Assembly (NCBI GenBank): GCA_963800275.1
Contig: CAWDAI010000007.1
Location: forward strand, 1-64,000
Length of the DNA stretch: 64,000 nt
Direction of reading: 5' to 3'
DNA from: JAFMJV01 sp963800275
GTDB lineage: Bacteria; Chloroflexota; Limnocylindria; Limnocylindrales; CSP1-4
The notes below the pieces were generated by a model. That model worked only from the letters and a program-made list of their open reading frames with translations, did no database searches and was not told the DNA's origin. Of the stretch, positions 52,418-61,881 are shown in pieces (within the stretch, counting starts at the first letter, position 1; every line of letters begins with the position of its first letter). Made by a program: the position numbers and the translations under genes.

Positions 52418-52455
52418 GAAGGCGGTGCAGGTCGAAGCTGACCTGCGCCGCCTTC
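52418..52455. terminator. long hairpin between the two DUF4397 genes
   Basis: GAAGGCGG-T-GCAGGTC with GACCTGC-G-CCGCCTTC, a 15-bp stem with one mismatch and a six-base loop, lies 22 bases after the first stop and 30 bases before the second start. No U-tract. It could be a partial terminator or an RNA-processing structure that sets different levels of the two proteins. Confidence 0.55.
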
Positions 52456-52484
52456 GCTTCACGAACGAGAGGAACGATCAAGAC

Positions 52485-53780
52485 ATGAATTCCCAGATCT
52501 CATTCGGCCGGAAGGTCGGTCTGCTCGGCACCGCTGCCGCGCTCTCCGCCGCCCTGGCCATCCCGACCGCCGTCGGCGCCCAGGACGAGAACGCGATGGT
52601 GCGCGTCCTGCACGCTGCCGGCGACGCACCCGCCGTCGACATCTACGCCGACGGTGGTCTCATCGGCGAAGGTCTCGCCTACGCCAACATCACCGACTAC
52701 CTGGACGTCCCCGGTGGCACCTACCAGATCCAGGTCGTGCCCAGTGGCGCTTCGCTGGACGAGGGCCCGGTCGTCATCGACGCCGAGCTCACCTTCGACG
52801 CCGGCACGATGACCACGGTCGCAGCTACCGGCAGCCTCGCTGACGGTATCGTCCCGCAGGTCCTGGCTGACGATCCCGCACCCACCGGTGAGAACGCCCA
52901 GGTCCGCGTCGTCCACTTCAGCTACGACGCTCCGGCCGTGGACATCGCCCCCGACGGCGGTGACGCCATCATCGAGGGCCTCGAGTACCCCGGCGACACC
53001 GGCTACCTCGAACTTCCGGGCGGTGCCTACGATCTGGAGATCCGAGCCGCCGGTACTGACACCGTCGCTTTCGACATCCCGGAGATCACCGTCGATAACG
53101 GCACGAGCTACAGCGTCTTCGCCGTCGGCGGACTGGGTGACGCCAGCTTCACGGTCGTTCCCGCGGTCGACGCTTCCCTGGCCGCTGTGCGTGTCGGGCA
53201 CTTCAGCGCCGACGCCCCCAACGTCGATGTCTATGCCAATGGTGGTGCGATCCTGACCGACGTGCCCTTCGGCGCGCTCTCGGACTACCTGTATGTGCCT
53301 GCGGGTACCTACCAGATCCAGGTCGTACCCACCGGTGCGTCGCTGGAGGAAGGCCCCGTCGTCATCGACGAGGAGCTGACCTTCGACGCAGGCACCATGA
53401 CTACCGTCGCGGCCACCAACAAGCTGGCCAAGATCACGCCGGTCGTGATCAAGGACAAGAAGGTTCGTCCCGCGGCTGATGGGGCCAAGGTCCGCGTCGT
53501 GCACCTGAGTGCCAACGCGCCCAAGGTCGACGTCGCTCCTGACGGCTCGGCCAAGAAGGCCGCCGTCTTCAAGAACCTGTCCTTCGGCAAGGCCAAGGGC
53601 TATACGAACGTTCCGGCTGGGCCCATCGACCTCGACATCCGACCCGCCGGCAAGAAGGCCGTCGCCTTCGACATCCCCGAGCTGACGCTCGAGAACGGCA
53701 AGGTCTACAGCGCCATCGCTTACGGCCAGTTCCCCAACAGCTTCGACGTCCTGCTCGTCGAAGAGCCATCCTCCAACTAG
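52485..53780 (+). CDS. exported DUF4397 protein (four domains)
   Basis: 431 residues with a signal peptide (VGLLGTAAALSAALAIPTAVGAQ). Four DUF4397 repeats can be followed: VRVLHAAGDAPAVDIYADGG, VRVVHFSYDAPAVDIAPDGG, VRVGHFSADAPNVDVYANGG and VRVVHLSANAPKVDVAPDGS. Repeats one and three share the YQIQVVP block almost word for word with the first DUF4397 gene, so the family grew by duplication here. The last repeat is Lys-rich. No membrane anchor, so it is secreted or wall-associated. Confidence 0.88.
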   Translation: MNSQISFGRKVGLLGTAAALSAALAIPTAVGAQDENAMVRVLHAAGDAPAVDIYADGGLIGEGLAYANITDYLDVPGGTYQIQVVPSGASLDEGPVVIDAELTFDAGTMTTVAATGSLADGIVPQVLADDPAPTGENAQVRVVHFSYDAPAVDIAPDGGDAIIEGLEYPGDTGYLELPGGAYDLEIRAAGTDTVAFDIPEITVDNGTSYSVFAVGGLGDASFTVVPAVDASLAAVRVGHFSADAPNVDVYANGGAILTDVPFGALSDYLYVPAGTYQIQVVPTGASLEEGPVVIDEELTFDAGTMTTVAATNKLAKITPVVIKDKKVRPAADGAKVRVVHLSANAPKVDVAPDGSAKKAAVFKNLSFGKAKGYTNVPAGPIDLDIRPAGKKAVAFDIPELTLENGKVYSAIAYGQFPNSFDVLLVEEPSSN

Positions 53781-53865
53781 CACTACACCCCAAACAGTCG
53801 CGCAGGCCCGGTCCTCAAGTCGAGCCCGCACGACGCCAAGCTTCACCGGAAGCCTGCGCTAACTC

Positions 53866-53904
53866 GATGACCACGCCCGGCGGAATCGCCGGTGCGTGGT
53901 CATC
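53866..53904 (+). terminator. strong hairpin after the DUF4397 operon
   Basis: GATGACCACGC-CCGGCG paired with CGCCGG-T-GCGTGGTCATC makes a 17-bp stem with a GAAT loop, 85 bases after the second DUF4397 stop. A short T-containing tail (GGTGCTTC) follows. It is the likely end of the operon. Confidence 0.8.
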
Positions 53905-54319
53905 GGTGCTTCTACACCGATCCTCACCGCTCGGTCAGCGGACCCGTGGTCGAGCGCTCGTGCCCCTGATCACGTATGCCCCTGCCGCCCGGACGACCTC
54001 GCAGTGGCCCTGCATGCATCCTTTACCCAGCTTCCGGTCAGGCCCACGCACCGGTACCGCTTCGAGTGCTACGCGCATGAAGCCCGGTGAGAGCCAGCAC
54101 GCGATCGGCAAGTCGCCAAGCTCCCGGGGCAGCCACACACCGGCCGTCCGGGCAATGGACATCCGTCGAGCCCCGGAGGCACGCTGCCGCGGATTCCTGC
54201 TGCGGATGCGGCCTCGGTGAGCAGTCCTCTCACCTGCGGGAGGCGCTCGGCGAGGCCGTAGAGCGTGCGATGCCAGCTGGGCCCGGGCCGCGCTCCGGCA
54301 GAGTTGGGCCGCGGGCGGC
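53905..54319. other. intergenic region, no supported gene
   Basis: About 415 bases between the DUF4397 terminator and the desaturase stop. A 75-codon open stretch on the minus strand (54162-53935, beginning MSIARTAGVWLPRELGD) has no visible ribosome site or recognisable family. No tRNA or repeat was seen. Confidence 0.5.
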
Positions 54320-55321
54320 TCAGTCGTGGCCTGGGGTTGACGCGAGCCTGGCGCGTCGCTCCTCGAGCTTGCGCGCCGAGCGATCCATGTCCTCGAGGGC
54401 CTGGGCCAGGTCATCCCGTGCTGTCTCCGCGTGGGCTGTGAGCCCGGACATCTCGAACAGGCCCAGGTGCCTGACGAGGGGGAGGACCACCTCGTCGCGG
54501 TGGATGCGCACGTCGTAGATGCCCGCGAGTGCCATCTCCGCGGCTTTGCGACGGAAGCCGGCGATGCCGGCACCCGGCATCTCGAAGGCGAGGATCTCGG
54601 TCACCACCGCTTCCACGGTCGCGGAAGGTTGGGCCTGGGCCGCCGCCACGAGGATGTCGCGATAGAAGGTCGCGTGCAGGTTCTCATCTGCCGATATGCG
54701 GGCCATGATGCGGTCTGCGACCGGATCGTCAGAGTAGCGACCCGTGTTCCGGTGAGCGGCGCGAGTCGCGACTTCCTGCAGCGCGACGTAGGCCAGTCCA
54801 CGCAGGGGATCCAGCGTGGGGCGTTCGTAGCCGGTCTCGACCTGGGCCATGCGAGACCGCTCGAGTGCGGCGGGGTCGAGGTTACGGGTGACGGTCAGAT
54901 AGTCGCGCAATACGATCGAATGTCTGCCCTCCTCAGCCGTCCAGCGTCCGACCCAGTTGATCCAGGCCCCGTCGCCCCGGCCGAACATCCCGTAGATGAG
55001 CCGGTGATAGGACGGGAGATTGTCCTCGGTCAGAAGGTTCACTTCGAAGGCCGTGCGTGCGACGCCGCTGAGCCGCGGCTGGTCTGGCGTCCAGGGCTCC
55101 TTCTCGAAGTCGCGGCCCAGGCTGTACGGGATGTATTCGTGCGGGAACCACTCTGTCGTGATCTTGAGGTGCCGGTCCAGCAGGCGCCCGGCCTCGGGTT
55201 CGAGGTCGACGAGGAGTTCACGCGCGTTATATGGCCTGGGTGCTCGGGCGGTGGACCGAGGCTGCCCCGGAGCCTGCGCGTGCAGCGGTCCCATCTCAGG
55301 TCGCTCGTGCGATCGTGTCAT
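54320..55321 (-). CDS. acyl-ACP desaturase (DesA-like, ferritin-type diiron)
   Basis: A soluble diiron enzyme that would insert a double bond into an acyl carrier protein-bound fatty acid. The two iron motifs are TAEEGRHSIVLRDYL and ISADENLHATFYRDI (EExxH type). Length is 333 residues, as in plant and mycobacterial DesA proteins. ATG 55321 overlaps the GT1 stop (ATGA); ATG 55294 is an alternative. Last gene of the SDR-GT4-GT1-desaturase operon, so it is probably under the CarH-like promoter at 60.4 kb. Confidence 0.9.
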   Translation of the reverse strand: MTRSHERPEMGPLHAQAPGQPRSTARAPRPYNARELLVDLEPEAGRLLDRHLKITTEWFPHEYIPYSLGRDFEKEPWTPDQPRLSGVARTAFEVNLLTEDNLPSYHRLIYGMFGRGDGAWINWVGRWTAEEGRHSIVLRDYLTVTRNLDPAALERSRMAQVETGYERPTLDPLRGLAYVALQEVATRAAHRNTGRYSDDPVADRIMARISADENLHATFYRDILVAAAQAQPSATVEAVVTEILAFEMPGAGIAGFRRKAAEMALAGIYDVRIHRDEVVLPLVRHLGLFEMSGLTAHAETARDDLAQALEDMDRSARKLEERRARLASTPGHD

Positions 55322-56721
55322 CGGCTGCGTACCCCCGTGGGTTCGCCCGTCGTGGGCGTGGGCGTGGGCGGCTCCGTCTCGCTCTCCGTATCCGTATCCG
55401 TCAGCGGCAGCGGTCGCCCCACCCGGGGGAGCTCGGCCACCGCCGAGTATGCGACCTCCGGGCCCGGCTCGCGGCGCAGCCTCGCTCCGATCGCCTGTGG
55501 GCTGGACGGCGGATTGCGCAGGAGGCCACGCACCGTGCCGGCGATAAGCGGCCGCGATGCGTGGTTGGGGTCGAGTGCTATCCCGGCGACGCCGCGCTCC
55601 ACAGCCGCGGCACCGTCGAACTGGTCGGTGCTGAAGGGCATCACCAGCATGGGCACGCCAAAGGTGAGCGCTTCGGTCACCGAGTTGTTGCCACCGTGGG
55701 TGATCAGCAGGTCTGCGCGCTCGAGCAACCGGACCTGGGCCAATGACGGGCGCACCAGCCAATCGGTCGGCAGCTGCCCCAGATCGGCCTCGGTCGCTTC
55801 CCCGACGGCCATCGCTACTCGCACGTCGACGCGGCGCAATGCCGCGGCCACTCGGGCCAGGACGTCGTGACGCCGCGACAGGAAGGTGCCGAAGGAGACC
55901 ACCACCAGGGGCCGTCGATCTCCTCGGTCCAGCCAGGCCTCTGTCTCCCGATCGGCTGCCTCCGAACGCACCGCGCTACCGAGGAAGGCATGTCGGGGCA
56001 GCCGTGCTGTCCTGACCGGGCCATGCAGTTCTGAGGGGTAGTTGAAGAGCACGCGGTGGCCATGTGCTGCGAAGGCGTCGTCGACGGGGGCTGCGCCCGG
56101 TGCCAGGCGGGTCAGGGTGGCGTTGTACACGTGGGTGAACGCCTCGGTCACTCCGCGAGCAGCCGCGCGCAGCTCGGCCAGGTCGATCGCACAAGGCCCG
56201 AGGGCAGGCGGCCACGCCGACGGCACGCCGTAGATCTCGTCCCCGACGGGCATGGAGGTGGGATGTCCCAGGACGACATCCGTCCAGGGCACGTCGATGG
56301 CCCGAAGACCGATGCTGGCCGCGAACGCGAGGTGGTCGACGATGATGGCATCGGGTGCGTGGACATCGACGATGCGGGCCGTCCGTGTCGCGACCTGGAG
56401 CGGGCGCCAGAGCAAGTCGACGGACCGCTGTCCGGCCTGGTACAGAAGCGTGTCGACCATGCCCCTGCGCGTGGCCGAGAAGAACCGCTCCAGCGAGCGG
56501 GATTCCTCCGCCAGTGCCGTCTCGGTATGGATGACGCCGGCATTCGAGCCACGGGACATGATCAGCTCGGTGTACTCCATGCCCGCTCGGCGTACGAGGG
56601 GCGCCACGGCAGGACCGGTCGCCACCACCACCCGGTGACCACGTCGGAGCCAGGCACCGGCGATGGTCAACAGGGGCAGCGCATGCGAGGCGTAGTCGGG
56701 GCTGATGACGAGCAGGGTCAC
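55318..56721 (-). CDS. GT1-family glycosyltransferase (MGT/UGT-like)
   Basis: A GT-B enzyme of 467 residues. Starts LLVISPDYASHALPLLTIAGAWLRRGHRVVVATG. The donor-binding C-terminal domain has VVSFGTFLSRRHDVLARV and the GT1 signature LERADLLITHGGNNSVTEALTFGVPMLVMPFSTDQFDGAAAVE. Relatives glycosylate macrolides, sterols or carotenoids (CrtX). GTG 56721 overlaps the GT4 stop (GTGA). A C-terminal Thr/Pro/Glu tail (TDTDTESETEPPTPTPTTG) is low complexity. Acceptor unknown; a carotenoid or lipid is plausible in this setting. Confidence 0.87.
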   Translation of the reverse strand: MTLLVISPDYASHALPLLTIAGAWLRRGHRVVVATGPAVAPLVRRAGMEYTELIMSRGSNAGVIHTETALAEESRSLERFFSATRRGMVDTLLYQAGQRSVDLLWRPLQVATRTARIVDVHAPDAIIVDHLAFAASIGLRAIDVPWTDVVLGHPTSMPVGDEIYGVPSAWPPALGPCAIDLAELRAAARGVTEAFTHVYNATLTRLAPGAAPVDDAFAAHGHRVLFNYPSELHGPVRTARLPRHAFLGSAVRSEAADRETEAWLDRGDRRPLVVVSFGTFLSRRHDVLARVAAALRRVDVRVAMAVGEATEADLGQLPTDWLVRPSLAQVRLLERADLLITHGGNNSVTEALTFGVPMLVMPFSTDQFDGAAAVERGVAGIALDPNHASRPLIAGTVRGLLRNPPSSPQAIGARLRREPGPEVAYSAVAELPRVGRPLPLTDTDTESETEPPTPTPTTGEPTGVRSR

Positions 56722-58916
56722 GACCGCCCCCCGCTCGGTGCGGCCGCGATCGGCGTCCTGCCATCGACGGTGACGCGGTAGACCTCTTCCAGGCTGCGCG
56801 CCATCTGCTGCAGCGTATAGCGCTCGTCCACCAGGGCCCGGCCGAGCGCTGCTGTCTGCGGCCGTGTGCTGAGGTCGAGGGCGCGCCGGGCGCCGGCGGC
56901 CAGGGCCTCGGTATCGGTCGTGTCGACGAGGGCTCCAGTGACGCCGTCCTCGACATAGGTCGCCGGGCCGCCGACCTGCGGCGCCGTCACGGGCAGTCCG
57001 GCCGCGAGAGCCTCTGCCACCGCCAGCCCGAACTCCTCCTTGGCGCTGGCGCAGACATAGGCGCCTGCGGCGCCGACCAGGCCGCCCCATCCACGCTGGG
57101 CAGCAGCCAGGACCAGAGCCACCTCTTCCGAGCTCCGCCGGCCGAGCAGGATCACCTGGTCACGTCGCTGGGCGTGGCTGGCGAGGGTCCGGTCGATGCG
57201 GGCGAGCTCGGCCGCCTCGGCGGACGACGGGTCGTGGAGGTCGCCACCGACGATGACGAGGTTCGCGCGCGCAGCGAGGTCCGGGTCAGACAGGTAGGCG
57301 GCGACCAGGCGCGACATGCCCTTGACCGGGTGCAACCGGCCGACGCTGACCAGCAAGGGCAGGCCGTGGCGCTCCACGGGCAGCCGCGCCACGGCTGTGC
57401 CCAGGTCGGACAGGACCGGCGGGTTCGAGCTGGCGTGCGTCACCTCGCGCGCCGCCGCGTCGACGCGGCCGATGTCGATGCCCTCGGCCACAACGGTCGC
57501 CGGGGTGTTCCCGGAGGTCACGTCGATACCCGTCAGCGACGTGATGCGGGGGCGCACCTGCGGGCGAGGGAAGAGCACGAGATGACGGGCCCGGCGTGCC
57601 AGCTGCTCGACGAGAGAGGCACGGAACCAGAGCGCATCCCTCGCATCGACGCCAGCGAACCCCCGCCGATCGAGCGCCCCCGACGCCTCGGCCGCGGCGA
57701 TGGGACCATGAGGATCGGGGGCGAGGGTGAACACGAGAGGGATGCCCAGCTGGCGCGCGACCGCCGCCCCGGCGAAACTCCCGGGATCGGCCATGCGCAG
57801 GTGCATGACGTGCGGGGTGACGCCCGCGAGCAAGGCCGCACGGATGCCGCGGGCGACCTCCACCAGCGCCGGCCAGCCCGTGCCGAAGGTCTCCCCATCG
57901 CCGGCGGCCAACTCGATCCGCTCCACGCGATGTCCGTGCGGGGCCACCGTCGCTGGTCGCGGATCGGACGCGTCGACGCGAGCGATGGTCAGGGTCTCGG
58001 TGACGTCGCCGAGCTCCGACAGGGCGACCCCGAGCTGCGGCAGGAACGTGGACAGGCCGCCAGCGCGGCCGAGATGGAGCTGCGCCACGCGCAACCCCAG
58101 CGAGGGCCGTGGACCGCGTCGTGGACCGCGCCCGAGCAGACGGCGCTGGCTCCGAGCCGTGCGCACCTCCCGGCCTACGTCCCCACCCTCGCTCGCGAGC
58201 CCGGCGATGCGGGCGGGCAGTCCCTCGTGGATCCGGTCGGCAAAGGCCCGGACCGCGGTCCGCCGCACCGCCCCGAGCTCGTTGTGGTCGAGGGCCGTAC
58301 GCTCCAGCACGAGCCGGGCGCGGGGGCCGGGAACGAGGCCGACGGTCTCGACGAGATGCCGGCGCGCGGCTTCGGTGTGGTGCTCCTGGAGGGCCTCCTC
58401 GAGCGCTTCGAGCACGAGGTCCGGTGCTGTCCTCGACCACGAGGTGAGCGTGCGCTGGGCGTGCATGCCCGGCATCGCGCCGAGGCTCACAGCGCGGGCG
58501 GCGGCCCGAGCCAGTCTCGTCGAGGGCGTACGCTGTCGCGCCACCCAGAGCGCGTGATCCTCGTAGCCAGGCGGGCCCTCGAGCACGAGCTCGAGCAGGG
58601 CCTCCTCGGCCGCTGTGCCCGGAACGCCCGCAAGGGCATGGATGGCAGCGATGGCAGTGACCGAGTCCTGCTCGTCATCGATGGCTTCGATGAGCGGCTC
58701 GATCAGCGTCTCGGTGGCGGCCCCTTCGCGCGACGTCGCTTCGACCACCGCGAGCAATGCCGGCAGCTCGTGCAGGGCATCAAGGATGGCCGGCACGCGA
58801 CGCACCCGCTCGATGGCGGAAGCGACCGGGAGAGCCGATCTCTCAGCGCTCGGCAGCCGCGTCATCGGGTGATGGGCGCGTCGCGCGCCGTCGTGGATGC
58901 GGGAGTCGTCGATCAT
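56718..58916 (-). CDS. HEAT-like repeat domain fused to GT4 glycosyltransferase
   Basis: 732 residues. The first ~280 are helical and HEAT-like (EPLIEAIDDEQDSVTAIAAIHALAGVPGTAAEEALLELV, then ALEEALQEHHTEAARRHLVETVG). From about residue 290 a GT-B/GT4 enzyme begins: VAQLHLGRAGGLSTFLPQLG, LLVSVGRLHPVKGMSRLVAAYL, AYVCASAKEEFGLAVAEALAAGLPVTAPQVGG (the E-x7-E motif). HEAT fusion to a retaining glycosyltransferase is unusual. ATG 58916 overlaps the SDR gene by 74 bases; ATG 58865 would cut that to 23. Coupled to the GT1 downstream. Confidence 0.85.
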   Translation of the reverse strand: MIDDSRIHDGARRAHHPMTRLPSAERSALPVASAIERVRRVPAILDALHELPALLAVVEATSREGAATETLIEPLIEAIDDEQDSVTAIAAIHALAGVPGTAAEEALLELVLEGPPGYEDHALWVARQRTPSTRLARAAARAVSLGAMPGMHAQRTLTSWSRTAPDLVLEALEEALQEHHTEAARRHLVETVGLVPGPRARLVLERTALDHNELGAVRRTAVRAFADRIHEGLPARIAGLASEGGDVGREVRTARSQRRLLGRGPRRGPRPSLGLRVAQLHLGRAGGLSTFLPQLGVALSELGDVTETLTIARVDASDPRPATVAPHGHRVERIELAAGDGETFGTGWPALVEVARGIRAALLAGVTPHVMHLRMADPGSFAGAAVARQLGIPLVFTLAPDPHGPIAAAEASGALDRRGFAGVDARDALWFRASLVEQLARRARHLVLFPRPQVRPRITSLTGIDVTSGNTPATVVAEGIDIGRVDAAAREVTHASSNPPVLSDLGTAVARLPVERHGLPLLVSVGRLHPVKGMSRLVAAYLSDPDLAARANLVIVGGDLHDPSSAEAAELARIDRTLASHAQRRDQVILLGRRSSEEVALVLAAAQRGWGGLVGAAGAYVCASAKEEFGLAVAEALAAGLPVTAPQVGGPATYVEDGVTGALVDTTDTEALAAGARRALDLSTRPQTAALGRALVDERYTLQQMARSLEEVYRVTVDGRTPIAAAPSGGRS

Positions 58917-60378
58917 GGCGATGGTCCGAACCTGGCTCTAGGCCAGCGCCCCGGCCTCCTCCGGCGAGGCGTCGGAGATGCTGACGGATGTGTGTCTCGG
59001 GCCCGAGATAGCGGGACAGCCCATCCTCGAAACGCGTCAGCGTCCGCGGCATGCGCTCGAGCAGGGGGCCCACATCGACCGTGGCGGGTTGGTTCACGAA
59101 GTCCACGGCGCCGGGGCTCAGGGGCGGATCGGGCAGGAACTGCATGGGCCAGGCGGCGACCTTGACCAACGCGGCCGGAGCGGGCAGCAGCAGCTTGCGT
59201 GTGTCGGCGACGTCCATGGCTCGGTGGATGACCTCGCGCATGGTCAGCGTCTCGGGACCGCCGATCTCGAAGACCTGCTCGGCCGCTGCGTCCTGCTCGA
59301 GCGAGTCGGCGGCCAGTGCGGCCACGTCGCCCACGAACACGGGCGCCAGCTGCTGGCTGCCGAAGCTGGTCATGGGCACGAAGGGCAGGACGCGGGCGAA
59401 CCCGAGGAAGCGGTTGAGCGAGACATCCCCGGGGCCGAAGATCCAGGTCGGGCGGATGACGGTCCAGGCCATGCCGGAGGAGCGCACCGCATCCTCTGCC
59501 CGAGCCTTGGCCCGGAACCAGTGCCGCTCGGCGTCGTGGCCGGCGCCGGCGCCCGAGATGTAGACGACCTTGCGCACGCCAGCCTCACGGCCGGCCGCGA
59601 CCAGTCGCTCCGTGCCAGCGGCGTCGACCTCTTCGAAGGTAAAGCCCTTCTTGGGCTGCTCGACGGGCAGGCCGGGAAAGGCCAGAGCGATGACCAGCTC
59701 GTCAGCGCCCTCGAGGGCGACGGGCAATGTCGACGGGTCCCGGACGTCTGCCTGGCGGATCTCGACGTCATCGGGCAGCTGACCGCGGGCGCTCTCGCCG
59801 CGGGACGAGAGGACGACCACGTGGCGGCCCCGGCGACGCAGCTCCCGGGCGATCTCGCCGCCCACGAAGCCTGTGCCGCCGGCGACCACGACGGTGCCGG
59901 GGGTCGCAGCCGTCGGGTCGCCGGGGCGTTCGAAGATGCTCTCGATGGCGGTGTTGCGGAAGCCGAATACGTGCTGGAGTTCGGCTCGTACTGCCAGGCG
60001 GTGCGCCAGCGAGCCGAGTGGACCGAAGGGCATCTCGTACTCCACGCGGTCATCCATGCGCACGCCCCCGTCGACCTCGGTGAAGCGATGCTCGTGCAGC
60101 CACGAACCGTACGGTCCCTTCTCCTGCACATCGACGAAGCACCGTGGCGCATCGACGGTCTCGATGCGAGTCCGCCAGCGCATGGGGATGCCGAAGAGCG
60201 GCCGGATGGTGTAGTCGATCGTCGAACCAGCCTGGGTCGAAGGCGCGGCCGTGTGGATGTCGAAACGCATCGAACGCGGCGTGATGCGGCCGAGGTTCTC
60301 CGCGCGCGAGAAGAACTCCCACACTTCGTCCAGGTCGGCGTCGACGTGCTGGCGGCTGCTGAGGATGTGCTTCGTCAT
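58843..60378 (-). CDS. SRPBCC domain fused to NAD-dependent SDR/NmrA-like domain
   Basis: 511 residues. Residues 1-150 form a polyketide-cyclase/SRPBCC domain (SSRQHVDADLDEVWEFFSRAENLGRITP, then WLHEHRFTEVDGGVRMDDRVEYEMPFG). A linker follows, then an atypical SDR with VVVAGGTGFVGGEIARELRRRG (GxxGxxG) and KVVYISGAGAG. The order, cyclase first, is the reverse of the TIGR01777 type. ATG 60378 has AAGGA upstream. First gene of the operon, with a TTGACA-N17-TAGGGT promoter and CarH-like repeats. SDR genes of this kind are regular members of LitR/CarH clusters. Confidence 0.87.
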   Translation of the reverse strand: MTKHILSSRQHVDADLDEVWEFFSRAENLGRITPRSMRFDIHTAAPSTQAGSTIDYTIRPLFGIPMRWRTRIETVDAPRCFVDVQEKGPYGSWLHEHRFTEVDGGVRMDDRVEYEMPFGPLGSLAHRLAVRAELQHVFGFRNTAIESIFERPGDPTAATPGTVVVAGGTGFVGGEIARELRRRGRHVVVLSSRGESARGQLPDDVEIRQADVRDPSTLPVALEGADELVIALAFPGLPVEQPKKGFTFEEVDAAGTERLVAAGREAGVRKVVYISGAGAGHDAERHWFRAKARAEDAVRSSGMAWTVIRPTWIFGPGDVSLNRFLGFARVLPFVPMTSFGSQQLAPVFVGDVAALAADSLEQDAAAEQVFEIGGPETLTMREVIHRAMDVADTRKLLLPAPAALVKVAAWPMQFLPDPPLSPGAVDFVNQPATVDVGPLLERMPRTLTRFEDGLSRYLGPETHIRQHLRRLAGGGRGAGLEPGSDHRHDRRLPHPRRRATRPSPDDAAAER

Positions 60379-60393
60379 CGAGTGGTCCTTGCT

Positions 60394-60455
60394 TGTACAA
60401 TCTTCGTACAGTGCAACCCTAGGCACATCGGGCTATGTTGTCAAGGAGTTGTACA
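60394..60455. promoter_or_regulatory. divergent phr / SDR promoter with two CarH-type repeat pairs
   Basis: Minus strand: TTGACA (60444-60439) and TAGGGT (60421-60416) with a 17-base spacer. TGTACA (60455-60450) lies exactly 11 bases ahead of TTGACA. A second pair TGTACG (60410-60405) and TGTACA (60399-60394), again 11 bases apart, sits between the -10 and the SDR start. TGTACA is palindromic, so the sites also face the photolyase gene; a TGCACA is at 60473-60478. Confidence 0.8.
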
Positions 60456-60498
60456 ATGTTGTGGTCCAACCTTGCACAGCTGCACGGAGGTGAGAGAC

Positions 60499-61881
60499 AT
60501 GGGGCACGGTGCGGGCGGCCGTCCTGACACGGTCGTCGTGTGGTTCCGTCGTGACCTGCGCCTGGCTGACCATCCCGCGCTGACCGAAGCAGTGGATGGG
60601 GCCCGCCGCGTCGTTCCGCTCTTCGTCCTCGACACGCTCCTGCTGTCCCAGGCCGCCCCCGCTCGCGCCTGGTTCTTGCGGGGCTCCCTCGCAGAGCTGG
60701 ATGCGTCCCTGCGGGCACGCGGCAGTGGGCTGCTCGTTCACTCCGGGTCGCCGGCCGAGGTCGTGACCGACGTGGCCCGCAACTACGACGCTGATGTCGT
60801 GTGGGCCACGCGCGACGTCACGCCCTACAGCCACCGGCGCGATGCCGACGTCGCGGCCGCCCTTGCCCGCGATGGCCGAAAGCTGAAGTTGCGTGCTGGT
60901 CTGCTGCTGGCAGAACCGGAATCTGTGTCGACTGCGGCTGGCGCGCCATACGGTGTCTTCACGCCCTTCTGGCGGGCATTGCAGGGCCTCCCGCGCCGGC
61001 CGCTGCTACCCGCCCCCGACGAGATCCCCTCGCCGCCTGACGTGCGCGAGGGGAGCGCCGACCTCCCGCCCGAGCCGAGCCCGCCCCCCGACCGGCCCAG
61101 ACTCGGCGAGTCCGCCGCGCTCGAGCGCTTGGCGGGGTGGACACGATCCGGTCTGGCCGCTTACGGATCGGAGCGGGATGGATTGGCGGGCGAGGCCACC
61201 TCTCACCTCGGTGCGGACCTCCACCTGGGCACGCTCTCACCGCTGCAGGTCGAAGCCGCAGCTCTCGGGTCAGGGGTCGACGCCACGGCCTTCGTCCGCC
61301 AGCTCGGGTGGCGCGAGTTCTACCACCATCACCTCTTCCACCGCCGCGGGCAGCGGCAGGTCCCGTCCGCGCCGCTCATGGCCGCCTTCCGGCGCGAGTC
61401 GGATGACCCTGTGGGCGTGCAGGCGTGGCGCGACGGTCGCACGGGGGTGCCGGTGGTCGATGCCGGCATGCGCCAGCTCGCAGCCACGGGCTGGCTGAGC
61501 AACCGGGCCCGACTGGTCGTGGCCTCGTTCCTGACGCGACACCTGTTGATGGACTATCGCATCGGTGAGCGCCACTTCATGCGCCACCTGCTCGACGGGG
61601 ACGTGGCCAACAACCGGGGTGGCTGGCAGTGGACGGCGGGTGTCGGCGCGGACGCCCAGCCCTGGTTCCGCATCTTCAATCCCGTCCGCCAGGGACGACG
61701 CTTCGATCCCGACGGCACGTGGGTGCGGCGCTGGGTGCCGGAGCTCGAAGGGCTCGATGATCGCCACGTGCACGCGCCGTGGGAGGCGCCCGAGCCGCCC
61801 GTGGGCTACCCAGCGCCGATCGTCGATCTGGCGGCCGGCCGGGAACGTGCCCTCGCAGCGTTCAAGGCTGCGACGTCGTAG
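60499..61881 (+). CDS. phrB: class I deoxyribodipyrimidine photolyase
   Basis: Blue-light, FAD-dependent repair of UV pyrimidine dimers, 460 residues. The N-terminal antenna domain starts TVVVWFRRDLRLADHPALTEA; the FAD domain has FVRQLGWREFYHHHLFH, DAGMRQLAATGWLSNRARLVVASFL, and the hallmark GGWQWTAGVGADAQPWFRIFNP. Start ATG 60499 follows ACGGAGGTGAG; the open frame upstream of it is not coding. Divergent from the SDR operon across CarH-like repeats, and convergent (20-base overlap) with the DUF2867 SDR gene. Confidence 0.95.
   Translation: MGHGAGGRPDTVVVWFRRDLRLADHPALTEAVDGARRVVPLFVLDTLLLSQAAPARAWFLRGSLAELDASLRARGSGLLVHSGSPAEVVTDVARNYDADVVWATRDVTPYSHRRDADVAAALARDGRKLKLRAGLLLAEPESVSTAAGAPYGVFTPFWRALQGLPRRPLLPAPDEIPSPPDVREGSADLPPEPSPPPDRPRLGESAALERLAGWTRSGLAAYGSERDGLAGEATSHLGADLHLGTLSPLQVEAAALGSGVDATAFVRQLGWREFYHHHLFHRRGQRQVPSAPLMAAFRRESDDPVGVQAWRDGRTGVPVVDAGMRQLAATGWLSNRARLVVASFLTRHLLMDYRIGERHFMRHLLDGDVANNRGGWQWTAGVGADAQPWFRIFNPVRQGRRFDPDGTWVRRWVPELEGLDDRHVHAPWEAPEPPVGYPAPIVDLAAGRERALAAFKAATS

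Noticed and set aside
53935..54162. 75-codon minus-strand gene
   Set aside because: No ribosome site, no known family; left as uncertain intergenic sequence.
58978..60498. Long open frame extending the photolyase upstream by about 500 codons
   Set aside because: It is antisense to the SRPBCC-SDR gene, and photolyase has a good ribosome site and family-typical start at 60499.
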